Positions 53,701 to 64,000 of a DNA stretch of 64,000 nt are shown here, in pieces. The notes under the pieces are model-generated. The model saw nothing but the letters and a program-made list of their open reading frames with translations. It made no database searches and was not told the origin of the DNA. The stretch comes from Aphelocoma coerulescens (Eukaryota > Chordata > Aves > Passeriformes > Corvidae), in NCBI RefSeq assembly GCF_041296385.1, contig NC_091017.1, positions 54,496,214-54,560,213 on the forward strand. The letters run 5' to 3'. Position numbers and translations under genes: made by a program. The first letter of the stretch is position 1; each line of letters opens with the position of its first letter.

Positions 53701-55400
53701 TTCATTAGTTTTATTACTGTGTGAAAGTATTTTATTCATTCCAGTTAGTGCTCATACATGAATAATATAAGAACTTCTAGTGAACTATATGGGGGAAACA
53801 AAATTTCGATTATATGCACTATGAGACAAGCAGAATGTTTGACATCGGTTGGTGAGATGTTCCTATCGTACGGACATACATCATTATTATTGGGGGTCTA
53901 GAGTACATGAGATCTTTACAGCACTGCTAGCATCTGTTTTATCATCATATTATTATTTTTTAATCTTCTTACCACAGCAGGCCTTTGATCCACATCATTT
54001 GTCAAGGGAAGGGGAAAACCTCCATGTGATGTGTCATTCCAAAAGCTCTCTTTAACTGAAAAAGGAACAGACAAAATGTTGAGTCAGTGGAGGATCAGAG
54101 CAGACCCTTCACCTGTGAAACTCTTTGTTAGGTGACAGGCTTCTTCATAATTAAAAAGCAAACTGTTTGCCATGAGAGATTGTACCAATTTTTCACTTGA
54201 TAATTGGGTTAAAAGACAAAGCTGGAAAAAAAAACAACTGCACAGGATTTTGAAGGCATAATTTCTTTGGTCAGCAACTAAATGAAATGAAAGAAACAAG
54301 GGAGATTTTTAACATGCTCAAAGCAGGATCTGGGCAGGGAGACAGGTGCACCTTTTTTTTTAACCAAGAACAAAACTTAGACTATGTAATAGAGCTCTTT
54401 TTCACACCTTTGAAGAAAGGGACATTCTGAATTTAAGATGATTAGTGATCATAATTATGTAGTTAGAACATAAACAGCTAAGATGTAGTGTGCACTGGAT
54501 ATACATATTTGATTTATTGAATGCTTCTGCTGCAAGAAAAATCTCTAATATTCCTACTTATTTCACAACTTCTCAAACAAATAAATTTAAATCAGTATTG
54601 GTTTCATTTATTTTACAAAATAAATTTCCTCATTCCTTGTAACAGTGGCAGAGAAATTCTGCTCACAAAGTTCCAGGATTCAGCTTAGGGCTCTGGAGTC
54701 TGGTATTTGCTGTAGGCTTTCTTCCAAGCCAAGTTCTCACTGGGTTTATAGTGCTAAGGAGGAGAGGCATACCATCCACACAGACCTTACCAAAGTTTCA
54801 GGAAGAGTTCTTAGAAAAACAAACCCAACAAATTAGTTTGTTTCATACAGTTCCTGCAGACCCATTCCAGGTATACTTTCAAGTTGAAAGTATTAAAATT
54901 TTTACAAAAAATTATTAATACAGTCTCTCTTGTAGATGCTGCCACTCTGATTATATACTTTTTTAGTAATTCCTAATAGATATTACAAAATTCTTCAGTT
55001 ATCTTTTCAAGGCTGTCATCTTAAATTGCTTTGTATGTCATCATGTTAAAAACTGAATATATGTGCTTGGATTCATGTCTGTTTGCAGCAAAGGTGGCTG
55101 ACACCCCCATATTGCACACAATCTCTTTGAGATGTGAGAGCTACATCTGAGCACCCAGTGGGATGATTAAAACAGCTACCTGATACATTGTCACAGAGAA
55201 ATGCTGCAGAGCACAATGGTACAGTACTGATGATCCTCTGTTTTCCTATTTGTTCTATAATTTTCAAAACAAAACTGTGGGTGCCAGGAATTGATGTAGG
55301 AGATATAACCTACTTCTTGCATAACCTCTGCTTCCAGCTAAGCCATTAACTTCTCAGAAACATGAACCTGAATCATCCTCATTCTTAGCGCAGAGCAAAT

Positions 55401-55922
55401 TCAGCAAAATATGGTCCCTCGTGTTGTCCCAGACCAAACTGCAGGAACCTGGGAAAACTTCCCAGCTCTCTGAAGGACAGATCGTGTCTTAAGCATCCCC
55501 ACATCTAAGTCTTGGCTATCTGTCCTCACATCTTCAAACAACATTTTGAGGTAAACCCTTGCCCAGGGGCAGAGCAGAAATCTTAAGTTCACTGCAGATC
55601 TAAACTCACCTTGAACCAAAACAAGGGAAAGAGGACAGTTTTCTGTTCTCACACCACAGACACAGACAGCTTTGGTCCTCTTCATGATGTCTGGGCTGTA
55701 CATGTGCTCCTCTTGGATACGTGTTCCTCTCTTCAAAGCCGAGTGTGGTTGGGAAGGATGCTTGCTGATTTCACCACAGCTGGCAGCAGGGACACCAGGA
55801 ACAACCTGATTCTCTTTTGTGCAAGAGCACCCAGCATTTATGCCCTCACTGGAACTACAGTCTGAGCAAGAACTGGGTGTTGTATGCCTGTCACTGTGAT
55901 TTTCTTTCCAGTAGGCCTGCAT
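55401..55922 (-). other. 173-codon open reading frame, unrecognised, possibly chance
   Basis: This is the longest uninterrupted frame with a start codon in the window. The N-terminal third is rich in Ser and Cys (for example SSCSDCSSSEG and GCSCTK). No signal peptide, transmembrane segment or known domain is evident. The region is GC-richer than its flanks, which by itself makes long open frames more likely. A plus-strand frame (55611-55865) overlaps it. I see no promoter, poly-A signal or convincing splice sites. I call it an open frame, not a gene. It could be a non-coding exon or a decayed repeat. Confidence 0.2.
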
Positions 55923-58476
55923 GCTGAAAAAAAAAAGTTAATTGATTCTTGAGTGACAATTTGATGACATTTTTGCAAAATTTTCAAAAAAATTCACCTT
56001 GATTTAGGTTCTTTTCTCACAGGTAATTGCTGTAGCTATAGGCCTTTATCAGTTGCCAAATGTGGCCAATGCAACCACCAACCTCATCAGAGCACAATTC
56101 ACTGACATAAATCTGAGCATCTGCAAATATTCTGCAGTCATGGTTCTAGATGCTAAAGTTCATGTGTGATGTCTTATCTTTAAGGATTATAGCCACGCTC
56201 CTTGGAAAATTGCAGTCAAATTAAAAAAAAAAAAAAATTGAACATGTGTTTTTCAAGCACCGGAACTGAAGACAGCTCTGGGCTAGCATCTTCCCCCCAC
56301 AAGAACTTCCACTCTTGAAAGTCTCTCTTGCCTTTTTTTCTTGTTTGATGTCGTAAATCAGACACCCAAGAGACAGAGGGGAACTAGGACAGATTTTTCA
56401 AATGCAACAAACAGAGCAAATGTAGCTGGGTGCCTCAATGGCAATTCTCAGCACCCCAAAGATTAGAGAGCAACACTTTTTCTGAACTGGCACAGAGAGG
56501 AGGGGAAGGGGGGAGCCAGGGGGAAAAAAAATTAAATATCTATATGTAATTCCTTTTAGTTCAGCTAAAGACGTTGCCATGGGAACTCCCAGCCGAGGAG
56601 ATGGAGCACTGGACCTGACAGTTTCTGGGAGCTGGTTCAGGCACAACTGGCTTGGTTCTTGCCATATTCAAAAGGGGGAGAAAAATATAAAAAAATATTT
56701 TATTTACTTTTATTCCTAAGTAAAACTCAAAGCCATAAGTTGTCAGCTTTGCCTGCTGTAGTGTCCATTATCTCCACTCATTATTACTAGGTCACTGTCT
56801 CTGGAAGAAAAATGGAGTGGAAAAATCATCAGACTGACATCAGTTGAAAGCTTTTATCCAGCTGCTTATTCTCTACACACCGAGAGTGATTTCTGGAGAC
56901 AGTAAATATTGGTATTCCTGAGAACTGGCACATGGTCCTGCTATGGTAGTTCTTGGATTGCCTGTCAGATGATTTGAAACTGTATGGTTTATATAGTGCA
57001 ACCTGTCAGAAATGAACATGTACATATTTTTTGAGTAATGAGGGGAAAAATCTTACCATTGTTCCTAGGGATATTCAGTAGTGGTACACCAGCTCTGAAT
57101 ACAACCCAAACAAAAAGGGAAGCAGCAGTACACTTATTTGAGGTTCAAAAAGCATTCTTACCTTTCTACATGAATTTGTGTGAGCAGAAAACTTGAAATT
57201 ATTAATTAATAAGATCAATGGGAGACTGAGCCTGTAACCGTTAATATCAAACATTGTATTAGCCCAACCAGGCTTCAAAGTAAATTAAATATGTAATGTG
57301 AAAAGTGCTTTGGTGAAAACTAGTAAGAAATCATGACCCTGAATGTGATAACTGAAATCAGCTGAAGTCTGGAGAATAGGCTACCTAAGTGTATTCTAAG
57401 GGCAGAAACGTTCTGGTAATTCTATAGAAGACCTAATGATATCCTTACTACAAAGAAAGAGAGTCTGTTCATTTACAAGTTTAACCTGACTCTTCTTATG
57501 CTCCTTCAGATTAATTTTAAAATATAGAAGACTTGCTTCAGAGAAATACAAAAGATTTTTTCAGAGACTGTTTCACCTGGTGGCTTCTCAATGTTAACAG
57601 TTAATATGGCCTAATAAAAGGATATTTAATCACTGTATCTCTATTTAGTCTGTTGCTATTAATAATCTGGTGGTAGATTTTGAAATTTTATCCTTTTGCA
57701 GAGGATGATCTCTAATAGTTGAGTTCTAAAACCTCAAAAGCCCTTGAAAGGATCTGAGCAAATTATAAATACAATTCTCACTTTTTCCTATTAACGACTA
57801 TAAGAAGTGGGCAGGAATCCTGGATATATACCAGGATATCCTGGAATAGCTGCTTATATTCCAGAAAAAAATACTTGTAAAAAAAACTTGTGAGAAATTT
57901 CAGTATCTATATTTTCCATTTTTACTCAGACAGGAGGTACAAGTAATTCCCTTTTGGAAAGAAATTACTCTGCCATGCTTATCATGTTCCTTTAGTTCAA
58001 GGTTTATCAGCAATAATTGTTGTCCTAGGAATCACTGCTATGTAACTATTCAACCTACCCCCTGTCTTTAAGGAATGCATTATGCTGCTGCTTAATTAAT
58101 TTGGTACCTTTTCCTAAACCCAAATCAAAACAGGAGCTCAAGCATGAAAAAACCCTCACTTGAGGAGCAATAATGTAGACAGTTGACTCTGAATTCTCAA
58201 ACTCGTATTTCCATATCCCACAGATGAATGCAGAGGGTTTATTTCTCATCTTTATATATATATAACTTCTTAGAAGTTTTAAAATGAAATCTCTGCACCT
58301 CAGCTGCAGTACATACTTTGAACTTAATATTTCTCCACCATTCTGGAGTATTTTCAGGTTTATATTTTTTAATTTATTGCTTTTGTAACATGAACTGCTA
58401 GTCTTGAGCAGCAAAAGAAACAAAGAGAAACTACATTTCACATTGACACATCTTTTTGAATGTCTTGTGACTGCCA

Positions 58477-58622
58477 AATCATAGAACCATAGAATGGTTT
58501 GGGTTGGAAGGGGACATTGAAGATCATCTAGTTCCAACCCCCTGCCATGGGCAGGAACACTTTCAACTAGATCAGGTTCAGAGCCCCATCCAACCCGGCC
58601 TTGAACCCTTCCAGGGATGGGG
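58477..58622 (-). mobile_element. CR1 LINE, 3' end (left part, split by an LTR)
   Basis: The plus strand starts AATCATAGAACCATAGAATG and continues GGTTTGGGTTGGAAGGGGAC and CCATCCAACCCGGCCTTGAA, the reverse complement of a well-preserved CR1 3' end. It stops at CCAGGGATGGGG (58611-58622). The normal CR1 continuation (CATCCACAGC...) resumes at 59380, after a 751-bp LTR and the duplicated target site. So this and 59374-60187 are one insertion. Confidence 0.95.
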
Positions 58623-59373
58623 TGTCAGGATTTCCAGGATTGTCCCGGGATTAAAGTATGCACGAGATGTCATTGAGATGATTTATTGCTGATTCAGTCT
58701 CATGTTTATTGAAGGATGAGATGGAAGAGTCATTCCCAACAACATCTCTAATCTCAAAGGCAGTAGTTACAGTAACAACAGCAGAAGTGGTAGGCCTGGC
58801 AGCTGCAGCAGGTACAGATGCCAGGTAGCAGCAACTCAGTGAGGTAGCAACAGCTTCCTGGAGAAGCAGCAGCCCACCTCACTATATGTCTACAAGGCTT
58901 TTTACAACTTTTTTAGCCAATAAGCAAATGCCACAAAGCTTGCTACACATTTGTACCAATCAACACGGTATAATTTTGCCGCAATGCGTACTTTCTTATC
59001 CAATAAACATATTGCTATTGTAGCCTGTTGCACAAGCTTATACTAATACATCTTAACTTTCTAAGAAACTTTAATATAAAACATATTATTAAACTCAAAA
59101 TGCTTTACTCTTTTATTTATCACTATTATTTCTTGTATAAAATATATTTTTATTACATTTCTACTCTTAAAAGGCATATTTATTTCAAAACTACAAAACG
59201 GCATTTGCTTTAATTTTGCAAAAGCTTATTGCTATAAGTCACGCAGTCTTTGCCAAGGCCACAAATCGAAACATGTATCCACTTCTATCTGCTCAAGCAC
59301 AATGTCATTTGTGAATTCTGTCAGCACCTGCGGGCTCTCTGTGAGAGAGTTCCCTGCAGCTTCATTTCCCACA
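58623..59373 (-). mobile_element. Solo LTR with 6-bp target-site duplication, inserted in a CR1
   Basis: The insert is 751 bp with TGT...ACA termini (TGTCAGGATT at the left, TTTCCCACA at the right). It is flanked by a perfect 6-bp duplication ATGGGG (58617-58622 and 59374-59379) of the interrupted CR1. A 6-bp duplication is usual for ERVK-type (beta-like) retroviruses in birds, but the family is an inference. Minus orientation is supported: read that way, three ATTGG boxes (complements at 58917-58921, 58956-58960 and 59000-59004) precede a TATA-like ATATA (about 58884-58889). AATAAA follows at 58705-58710 and 58682-58687, near the U5 end. There is no internal coding region, consistent with LTR-LTR recombination. 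The short open frames inside are meaningless. Confidence 0.92.
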
Positions 59374-60187
59374 ATGGGGCATCCACAGCTTCTCTGGGCA
59401 CTCTGTTCCTGTGCCCCACCACCCTCACAGTAAAAAAATCTAATCTAAGCCTACCTTCTTTCAGTTTGACACCCTTCCCCTTGTCCCATCACTGCATGTT
59501 CTCATGAATTTTCTCGCTCCATCTTTCCTGTAGGTTCCCTTCACGTACTGGAAGGACACAATTAGGTCACTCCTAAGCCTTCTCTTTTCCAGGCTGAAGA
59601 AACCTGATTCTCTCAGCCTTTCCTCATACAAGAGCTGCTCCATCCCTCTCATCATCTTGGTGTCCTCCTCTGGACTTGCTCCAGCAGGTCCATGTCCTTC
59701 CTGTGCTGGGACCCCAGAGCTGGATGCAGCACTGCAGGTGGGGTCTCACCAGAGCAGAGCAGAGGGGCAGAATCCCCTCCCTCCCCTGCTGCCCACGGTG
59801 CTCTGGATGCAGCCCAGGACACGTTTGGCTTTCTGGGCTGTGAGTGCACATGGCTGGGTCATGTCCAGCCTCTCATCCACCAGCACCCCCAAGTCCCTCT
59901 TGGCAGGGCCGCTCTCCATCTGTTCATCCCTCAGCCTGTGTTGATACCAGGGGTTGTCCTGATTGAGGTGCATCACCTCGTACTTGGTCTTGTTAAACTG
60001 CATGAAATTCCCAAAGGTCCACTTCTCAAGCTTGTCCAGGTCCCTCTTCCCTCCCATCCTTAAGGAGTGTCATCTGCACCACTCAGCTTCTTATCATCAG
60101 CAAATTTTCTGAGGGTTCGCTCAATCCCTCTATGTCATTAATAAAGATATTAAATACCACTGGTCCCAATTTGGACCCCTGAGGGAC
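59374..60187 (-). mobile_element. CR1 LINE, ORF2 C-terminal part (right part, split by an LTR)
   Basis: On the minus strand this continues the CR1 upstream from its 3' end into the reverse transcriptase. Recognisable peptides, in different frames because of frameshifts, are KFADD (FADD complement at 60093-60104, catalytic motif), FGNFMQFNKTKYEVMHL, KRDLGVLVDERLDMTQ, CSALVRPHLQCC and FSLEKRRLRSDLI. The homology ends near 60187, just before the PQGS-type motif, so the copy is 5'-truncated there. With the left part it spans about 960 bp of element. It is inactive, but among the best-preserved CR1 copies in the window. Confidence 0.95.
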
Positions 60188-63100
60188 AAGTATCAAGGTG
60201 TCAAGAACAACAGCTGGGATGACTTTGAATTGTAAGATAGATGCTGGGTTAAAGCCTCAAAGGAAATCCTTCTAGTTAGTTTTATCTATAAAAAAAAAAC
60301 AAGCAAACAAACAATCAAAAAGGAATAAATGAAAAACAGAAAAGATAAAAAGGAAAAAAGGAATGCCTACCACATTCAGAATTTATAGATTGATATTCTG
60401 ATACTTAAACTGGTTTACCAATATCAGAGTTGTGTAATGGTCACAACTCCACAAACACAGAGGCCACGATGTAAAGACCAGTGTTTGACAATGAACCAAA
60501 CCTTAAAATTTTCCCAGAGGTGGCAAATTATATTCATAAAATATCAGTTGCATGTCATATCCTACTTGAGTGCAACTGTAAACTTATGACAGTATGTAAT
60601 TGCTATCATCAACTATCTATCCCTATTATTTCCAATTAAATATGAATTTGATTATTTGAGAGCTTGATAGATCTGAACAAAAAGATAAATACCCAATCTT
60701 ACACCTTTTATTTTCATTCCATAAGCAGGAAAATCTCATTTTATGAGCAATGATCTCATGCTCCCACATGGGGTTTCATAATTCTCCCTTACACTGTGTC
60801 AGAGCTGGACAGTAGTATTTATTGGACCTACATGAAGGAATTGATGCAGACTACAGTCAAAACAGAATAAATCAAATCCACCTATAATAGTCTCAATAAG
60901 TACCATTTTGAATTCCTCTTAAATAAATAACTCTAAATGGGAAACATACAGTGTTTCATTTTACATGTAACAATGGTTGTTTATGAGTATTTCACAGAAC
61001 TAACAGGAAGAGTTAAATAACCTTCCATAGAAAGATGCAACAGCCTTAACATTACCTGTAAGATGGATTTAAAAAAGAAGAAAAGAGATGTTTCTAAAGA
61101 AAGGAGAACACCTTTGAATTATTAATGGCAGAGGTTTGATTCGAGTGTCTTTTGTCTCTGTACTAAGTCAAAAGAGCGTTTACTTCACCCAAATCTCCAG
61201 CATCAGAGAGAGCTTTTAACAGTGGAAGTTATTTATTGTGAGGAAGTTTCTTTAAAGATTTTTAGCTAAAGAAAAGTGTTACACTGAGCAGAAACTGAAA
61301 AATTTTCTCTTCACTGGAGGAATCTAATATTTTGCTTTAATTTCTAATATCTCCCTCTACTGCTATTCCTACATTACCTCACATGCAATTGACAACTTCC
61401 TTATTAATTACTGACTACACAATTGTTGCCTCATTGGTGCTGATATTTTTCATCTAATGAAGTTCTGAATTTTACAATTTACCACTAGTTGTATGAAATA
61501 GTTTTAGTTCATGGCTAATATTAGAGACAAAGATTTAACTTCATTCTTTATCACAACCAGAAAAAGGAAAGCAATCTGTGGAAAATGGTTTGAATTTATA
61601 TGGTTTTCAAAAGATTAAGGCATTTCAAATTAAACATACCCACAAAATATATAAACGAGAAAAAACAAAGGAAATGTACAAATGTCAACTACATGTGTTT
61701 TATTAATGCTATTGTAGCTTCCCTGATGCAGTAGTTTTGGATGTACGACTGTCCTCAAAGTTTATTGTAGCTATAAAATTTTGTGCTGCTGTAGAAAATT
61801 AAAAGGTATGGAAAAATATAATATTTTACACCTAAGTAAACATAAATATACACATAAATAAGTTTTGAAAATACATTTATTAAAATATAGGAACTCCAGA
61901 AATTAAATCAATATAATTTGTCCTCTTTGTCTGCTCTGTGGTATAGCCTTCAGCTATGGGATCACTATATTTTTTACAGTTCCATATATAACAGCGAAAA
62001 TCTCTTTCACAAAATGCAAGCTTTTTTATTTGTAATGGTCTAATATTTATGTCATTAAAACTGATAGTTAATTTTATTCAACCCAGTTTTACTTCATTAA
62101 TCATAACACAGAAAATCACATTTGAAGCTTCTCCATTCAGGTTTCCTGAATCAAGAATTCCATAATTTGCAAGCCAGACTTTTCTGGTCTAGAAAGTAAG
62201 TCTGTCACAAATGAGATGATACACAGCTCATAACAGATTATTCCATCAATTCTCTCAGACTCTGTAAAATATTTCATTTGATGACCAAGCACCAGATCTT
62301 AATATAGAGAGGCTGTAATTGGTTCTAAATTTCTGAACCACATATTGATTCAGTTTAGTTTAAAGACCTGTCTTAATGTGTGCTGCTGAATCGTTCTTAC
62401 ATAAATTGTGGCACTAAACCAGCTATTCATTGTAAAGTGCAATCAGAAATGCACTTTTTCGGTAAGAATCACAAGTGCATTTCCTAGGAGTGCCATGTCA
62501 CAGAACTCTGTAAAAAAACATTATTGAGCTTAGTAGAAAGGACTTTAGAAGAATAAAGATGGAGGAAAAAAAAAAAGCAAAAGGAAATGCAGTGGCATCA
62601 GTATGAGGTTGATGATTCAGTCTGCATCTGCTTCTTGATGAGACTTAGATGGGCTTGCCCTTAGCCTTCAGAATTTGGGTGAAAAAGACAAAATTGGTTG
62701 CTCAGTTTGCAAAATTTCCCTATGATTGCTGCTCCTATGCCTAATTCTAGAGGCTGTGTTTGTGTCAGGACCTTTTAGGCTTCCAGCAGCAATAAGTAAA
62801 CATGAACCTAGCTTTTTTATTTGGGAGCTTACCCAGTCATTTCTAATCAAGCATAAATGCCAGGAGAATAGTCTTGTGTAGACAAGCACTTTAAGAAGCT
62901 CGTTTGATTTTGAGATCAGATAGGTAAGTGAAGGTCAGAATGAAAAACAGGACTTCTGAGGAAGGATTAATTTTGTAAGTTTTCTCAGGATCTGCTAAGT
63001 CCTCTGTGGATGTTTGTGTCTTTTTCCATGTTGCAATCAGGTCTGATTCCAGAACGTTCTCAATCCCACAGAATTCAGATTCAAATTAAGGAAAAATGAA

Positions 63101-63471
63101 CATCCAGGATTATTTATGTTATAAACATGCTATATTCCCCCTTTCTCTTGTTTATCTTCACTCATTTCATGCTTTTTTTTCAAGAATGTTCATGTGCAAA
63201 GTCTCTCCATTTATAACTGCTGCTGGGTCTGGCTGGTAGCATTAATGTCCCTTCAGAGAAGCCCATAGGCTGCCTGCTTTGGCTTTGTGGCTAAAACAGT
63301 GCTGTAAACACACCAGGTAAGAGCTTTGGCTGTTACTGAACTGTGCTCATGCAGAATCAAGGTCTTATCTTTCTCCCACTCTGCATTCTGCATTCTGCAT
63401 GAGTAGGCTGGGAGTGGGAAAGAAGAAGGGACAAAACCGGGACCCAAATGGACCAAAGGGCTATCCTACAC
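60188..63471. other. Unannotated non-coding stretch
   Basis: AT-rich sequence with an A-rich segment at 60290-60360 and an A-run near 62564-62576. No gene, RNA gene or recognisable transposon was seen. Confidence 0.5.
63379..63400. repeat. Three copies of a 7-bp unit (CTGCATT)
   Basis: CTGCATT occurs three times in tandem, the last copy ending in CAT. A short slippage repeat of no evident function. Confidence 0.8.
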
Positions 63472-63543
63472 TATCCCATCCCATCCCATCCCATCCCATC
63501 CCATCCCATCCCATCCCATCCCATCCCATCCCATCCCATCCCT
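63472..63543. repeat. (CCATC)n pentanucleotide microsatellite
   Basis: About 14 uninterrupted copies of the pentamer CCATC (equivalently ATCCC on this strand, GGGAT on the other). The purity suggests a young and length-variable locus. The proline/serine/histidine repeat in the overlapping plus-strand frame is a by-product. Confidence 0.97.
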
Positions 63544-63836
63544 TTCCATTTCATGTGATGTCATTCCTCACAATAAAAGCTCAAGGAAAGGACAGGAGGG
63601 GAGTTCATGTGTGGTTATGGATTCTTTCCAGGTAACCATTGTGGTTACTGAGGTCTTCCTTTCCCAGATGTGGCTGGACAACTGCCTGTTAATGAGAAGC
63701 AGTGAAAAGTGCCCTTTTTTTATTCTCTGCTCAAGCGTACATCTTTTGCTTCACTTTATCTTGATCCATGAGTTTTCTTGCTTTCTTTCTCTTTTCTCCT
63801 CATTCCAGAGCAAATGGGAATGAGTGTGCTCTCAGT
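63544..63836. other. Unannotated spacer
   Basis: About 290 bp between the microsatellite and the terminal CR1. An AATAAA hexamer occurs near 63572, but no gene is recognised upstream of it. Confidence 0.5.
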
Positions 63837-64000
63837 CAGTTTTGGGCTACCCAGTGTTTAGAGACCTGGAGATACTGTAGATAGTCCAACAAAGGTGATA
63901 GACCACTGAGACGGCAAAGAGACTGGAGTACCTCTCATACAAGGAAAAGCTGAGAAAGCTGAGGCTTTGGAGAAGACAAGGTTCAGTGAGGAATCTTATC
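63837..64000 (+). mobile_element. CR1 LINE fragment, continues past the window edge
   Basis: The plus strand matches the C-terminal part of CR1 ORF2. It begins TTTTGGGCTACCCAGT (usual TTTTGGGCTCCCCAGT), followed by GATAGTCCAACAAAGGTGAT, GGAGTACCTCTCATACAAGG and AAAGCTGAGAAAGCTGAGGC. The element runs off the right edge, so its 3' end and full length are unknown. Stops and changes in reading frame show it is inactive. Confidence 0.9.

Larger units (their letters stand above)
44675..58476. other. Unannotated non-coding stretch
   Basis: Nearly 14 kb without a repeat I can name. Items within it are a GC-richer patch at 45560-46060 with splice-site-like signals, an 18-base T-run at 47699-47716, and AT-rich homeobox-site-rich segments near 47870-48020 and 50450-50900. 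There is also a 173-codon open frame at 55401-55922 (separate entry) and a G-rich run at 56499-56523. No known gene was recognised. Confidence 0.5.

Noticed and set aside
58055..58537. 160-codon minus-strand open frame.
   Set aside because: Its start lies inside the CR1 3' end and the rest is AT-rich sequence with a low-complexity feel. It is most likely a chance frame.
59028..59213. Short open frames within the LTR at 58623-59373.
   Set aside because: They fall in the AT-rich part of the LTR on the strand opposite to its inferred transcription and have no coding features.
63544..63600. AATAAA near 63572 as the 3' end of a gene.
   Set aside because: No coding exon or transcript-like sequence precedes it, and the hexamer is frequent in AT-rich DNA.

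Overview
The window looks like nuclear DNA of a bird, most probably a passerine. The main evidence is the repeat content: several pieces of the avian CR1 LINE, solo LTRs of endogenous retroviruses of types I recognise from bird genomes, and one short element that joins the 3' half of a tRNA-Ile to a CR1 3' tail. That last structure matches my recollection of the passerine SINE family TguSINE1. The rest is AT-rich, single-copy-looking sequence. No bacterial, phage or organellar features are present, and the window reads as a gene desert or the inside of a very large intron. I recognise no protein-coding exon, tRNA, rRNA or CRISPR array. Almost every open reading frame is short, overlaps others on both strands and resembles nothing I know. 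The exceptions are frames that lie in CR1 reverse-transcriptase remnants.

Layout: 1-9.4 kb is unannotated sequence. A (TA)n/(T)n tract lies at 9.38 kb and the first bases of an ERVL-like LTR at 9.68 kb. A CR1 3' end on the minus strand is at 11.2 kb. Two CR1 fragments in opposite orientations abut at 13.8-14.5 kb. A reverse-transcriptase-region CR1 remnant is at 21.6-21.9 kb. A long quiet stretch follows, with a slightly GC-richer patch at 31.2-32.7 kb, an A-rich tract at 32.9-33.1 kb and the tRNA-CR1 SINE at 33.5 kb. A 20-bp triplicate is at 36.0 kb and a CR1 3' end at 37.2-37.6 kb. The interval 42.4-44.7 kb is a small repeat cluster: two different solo LTRs and an internally deleted CR1. 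Another quiet stretch runs to 58.5 kb. At 58.5-60.2 kb a CR1 is split by a complete solo LTR with a 6-bp target-site duplication. A (CCATC)n microsatellite lies at 63.5 kb, and a further CR1 runs off the right edge.

There is no operon or pathway to describe. The biology on show is retrotransposition: CR1 supplies the machinery, the SINE borrowed the CR1 tail to use it, and retroviral insertions recombined down to single LTRs. I did not find a convincing undescribed system. The most informative items are the tRNA-Ile/CR1 chimera, the nested LTR-in-CR1 locus, the inverted CR1 pair and a few non-repetitive segments that may be conserved regulatory sequence or non-coding exons. Repeat family names are from memory and were not checked against a library.
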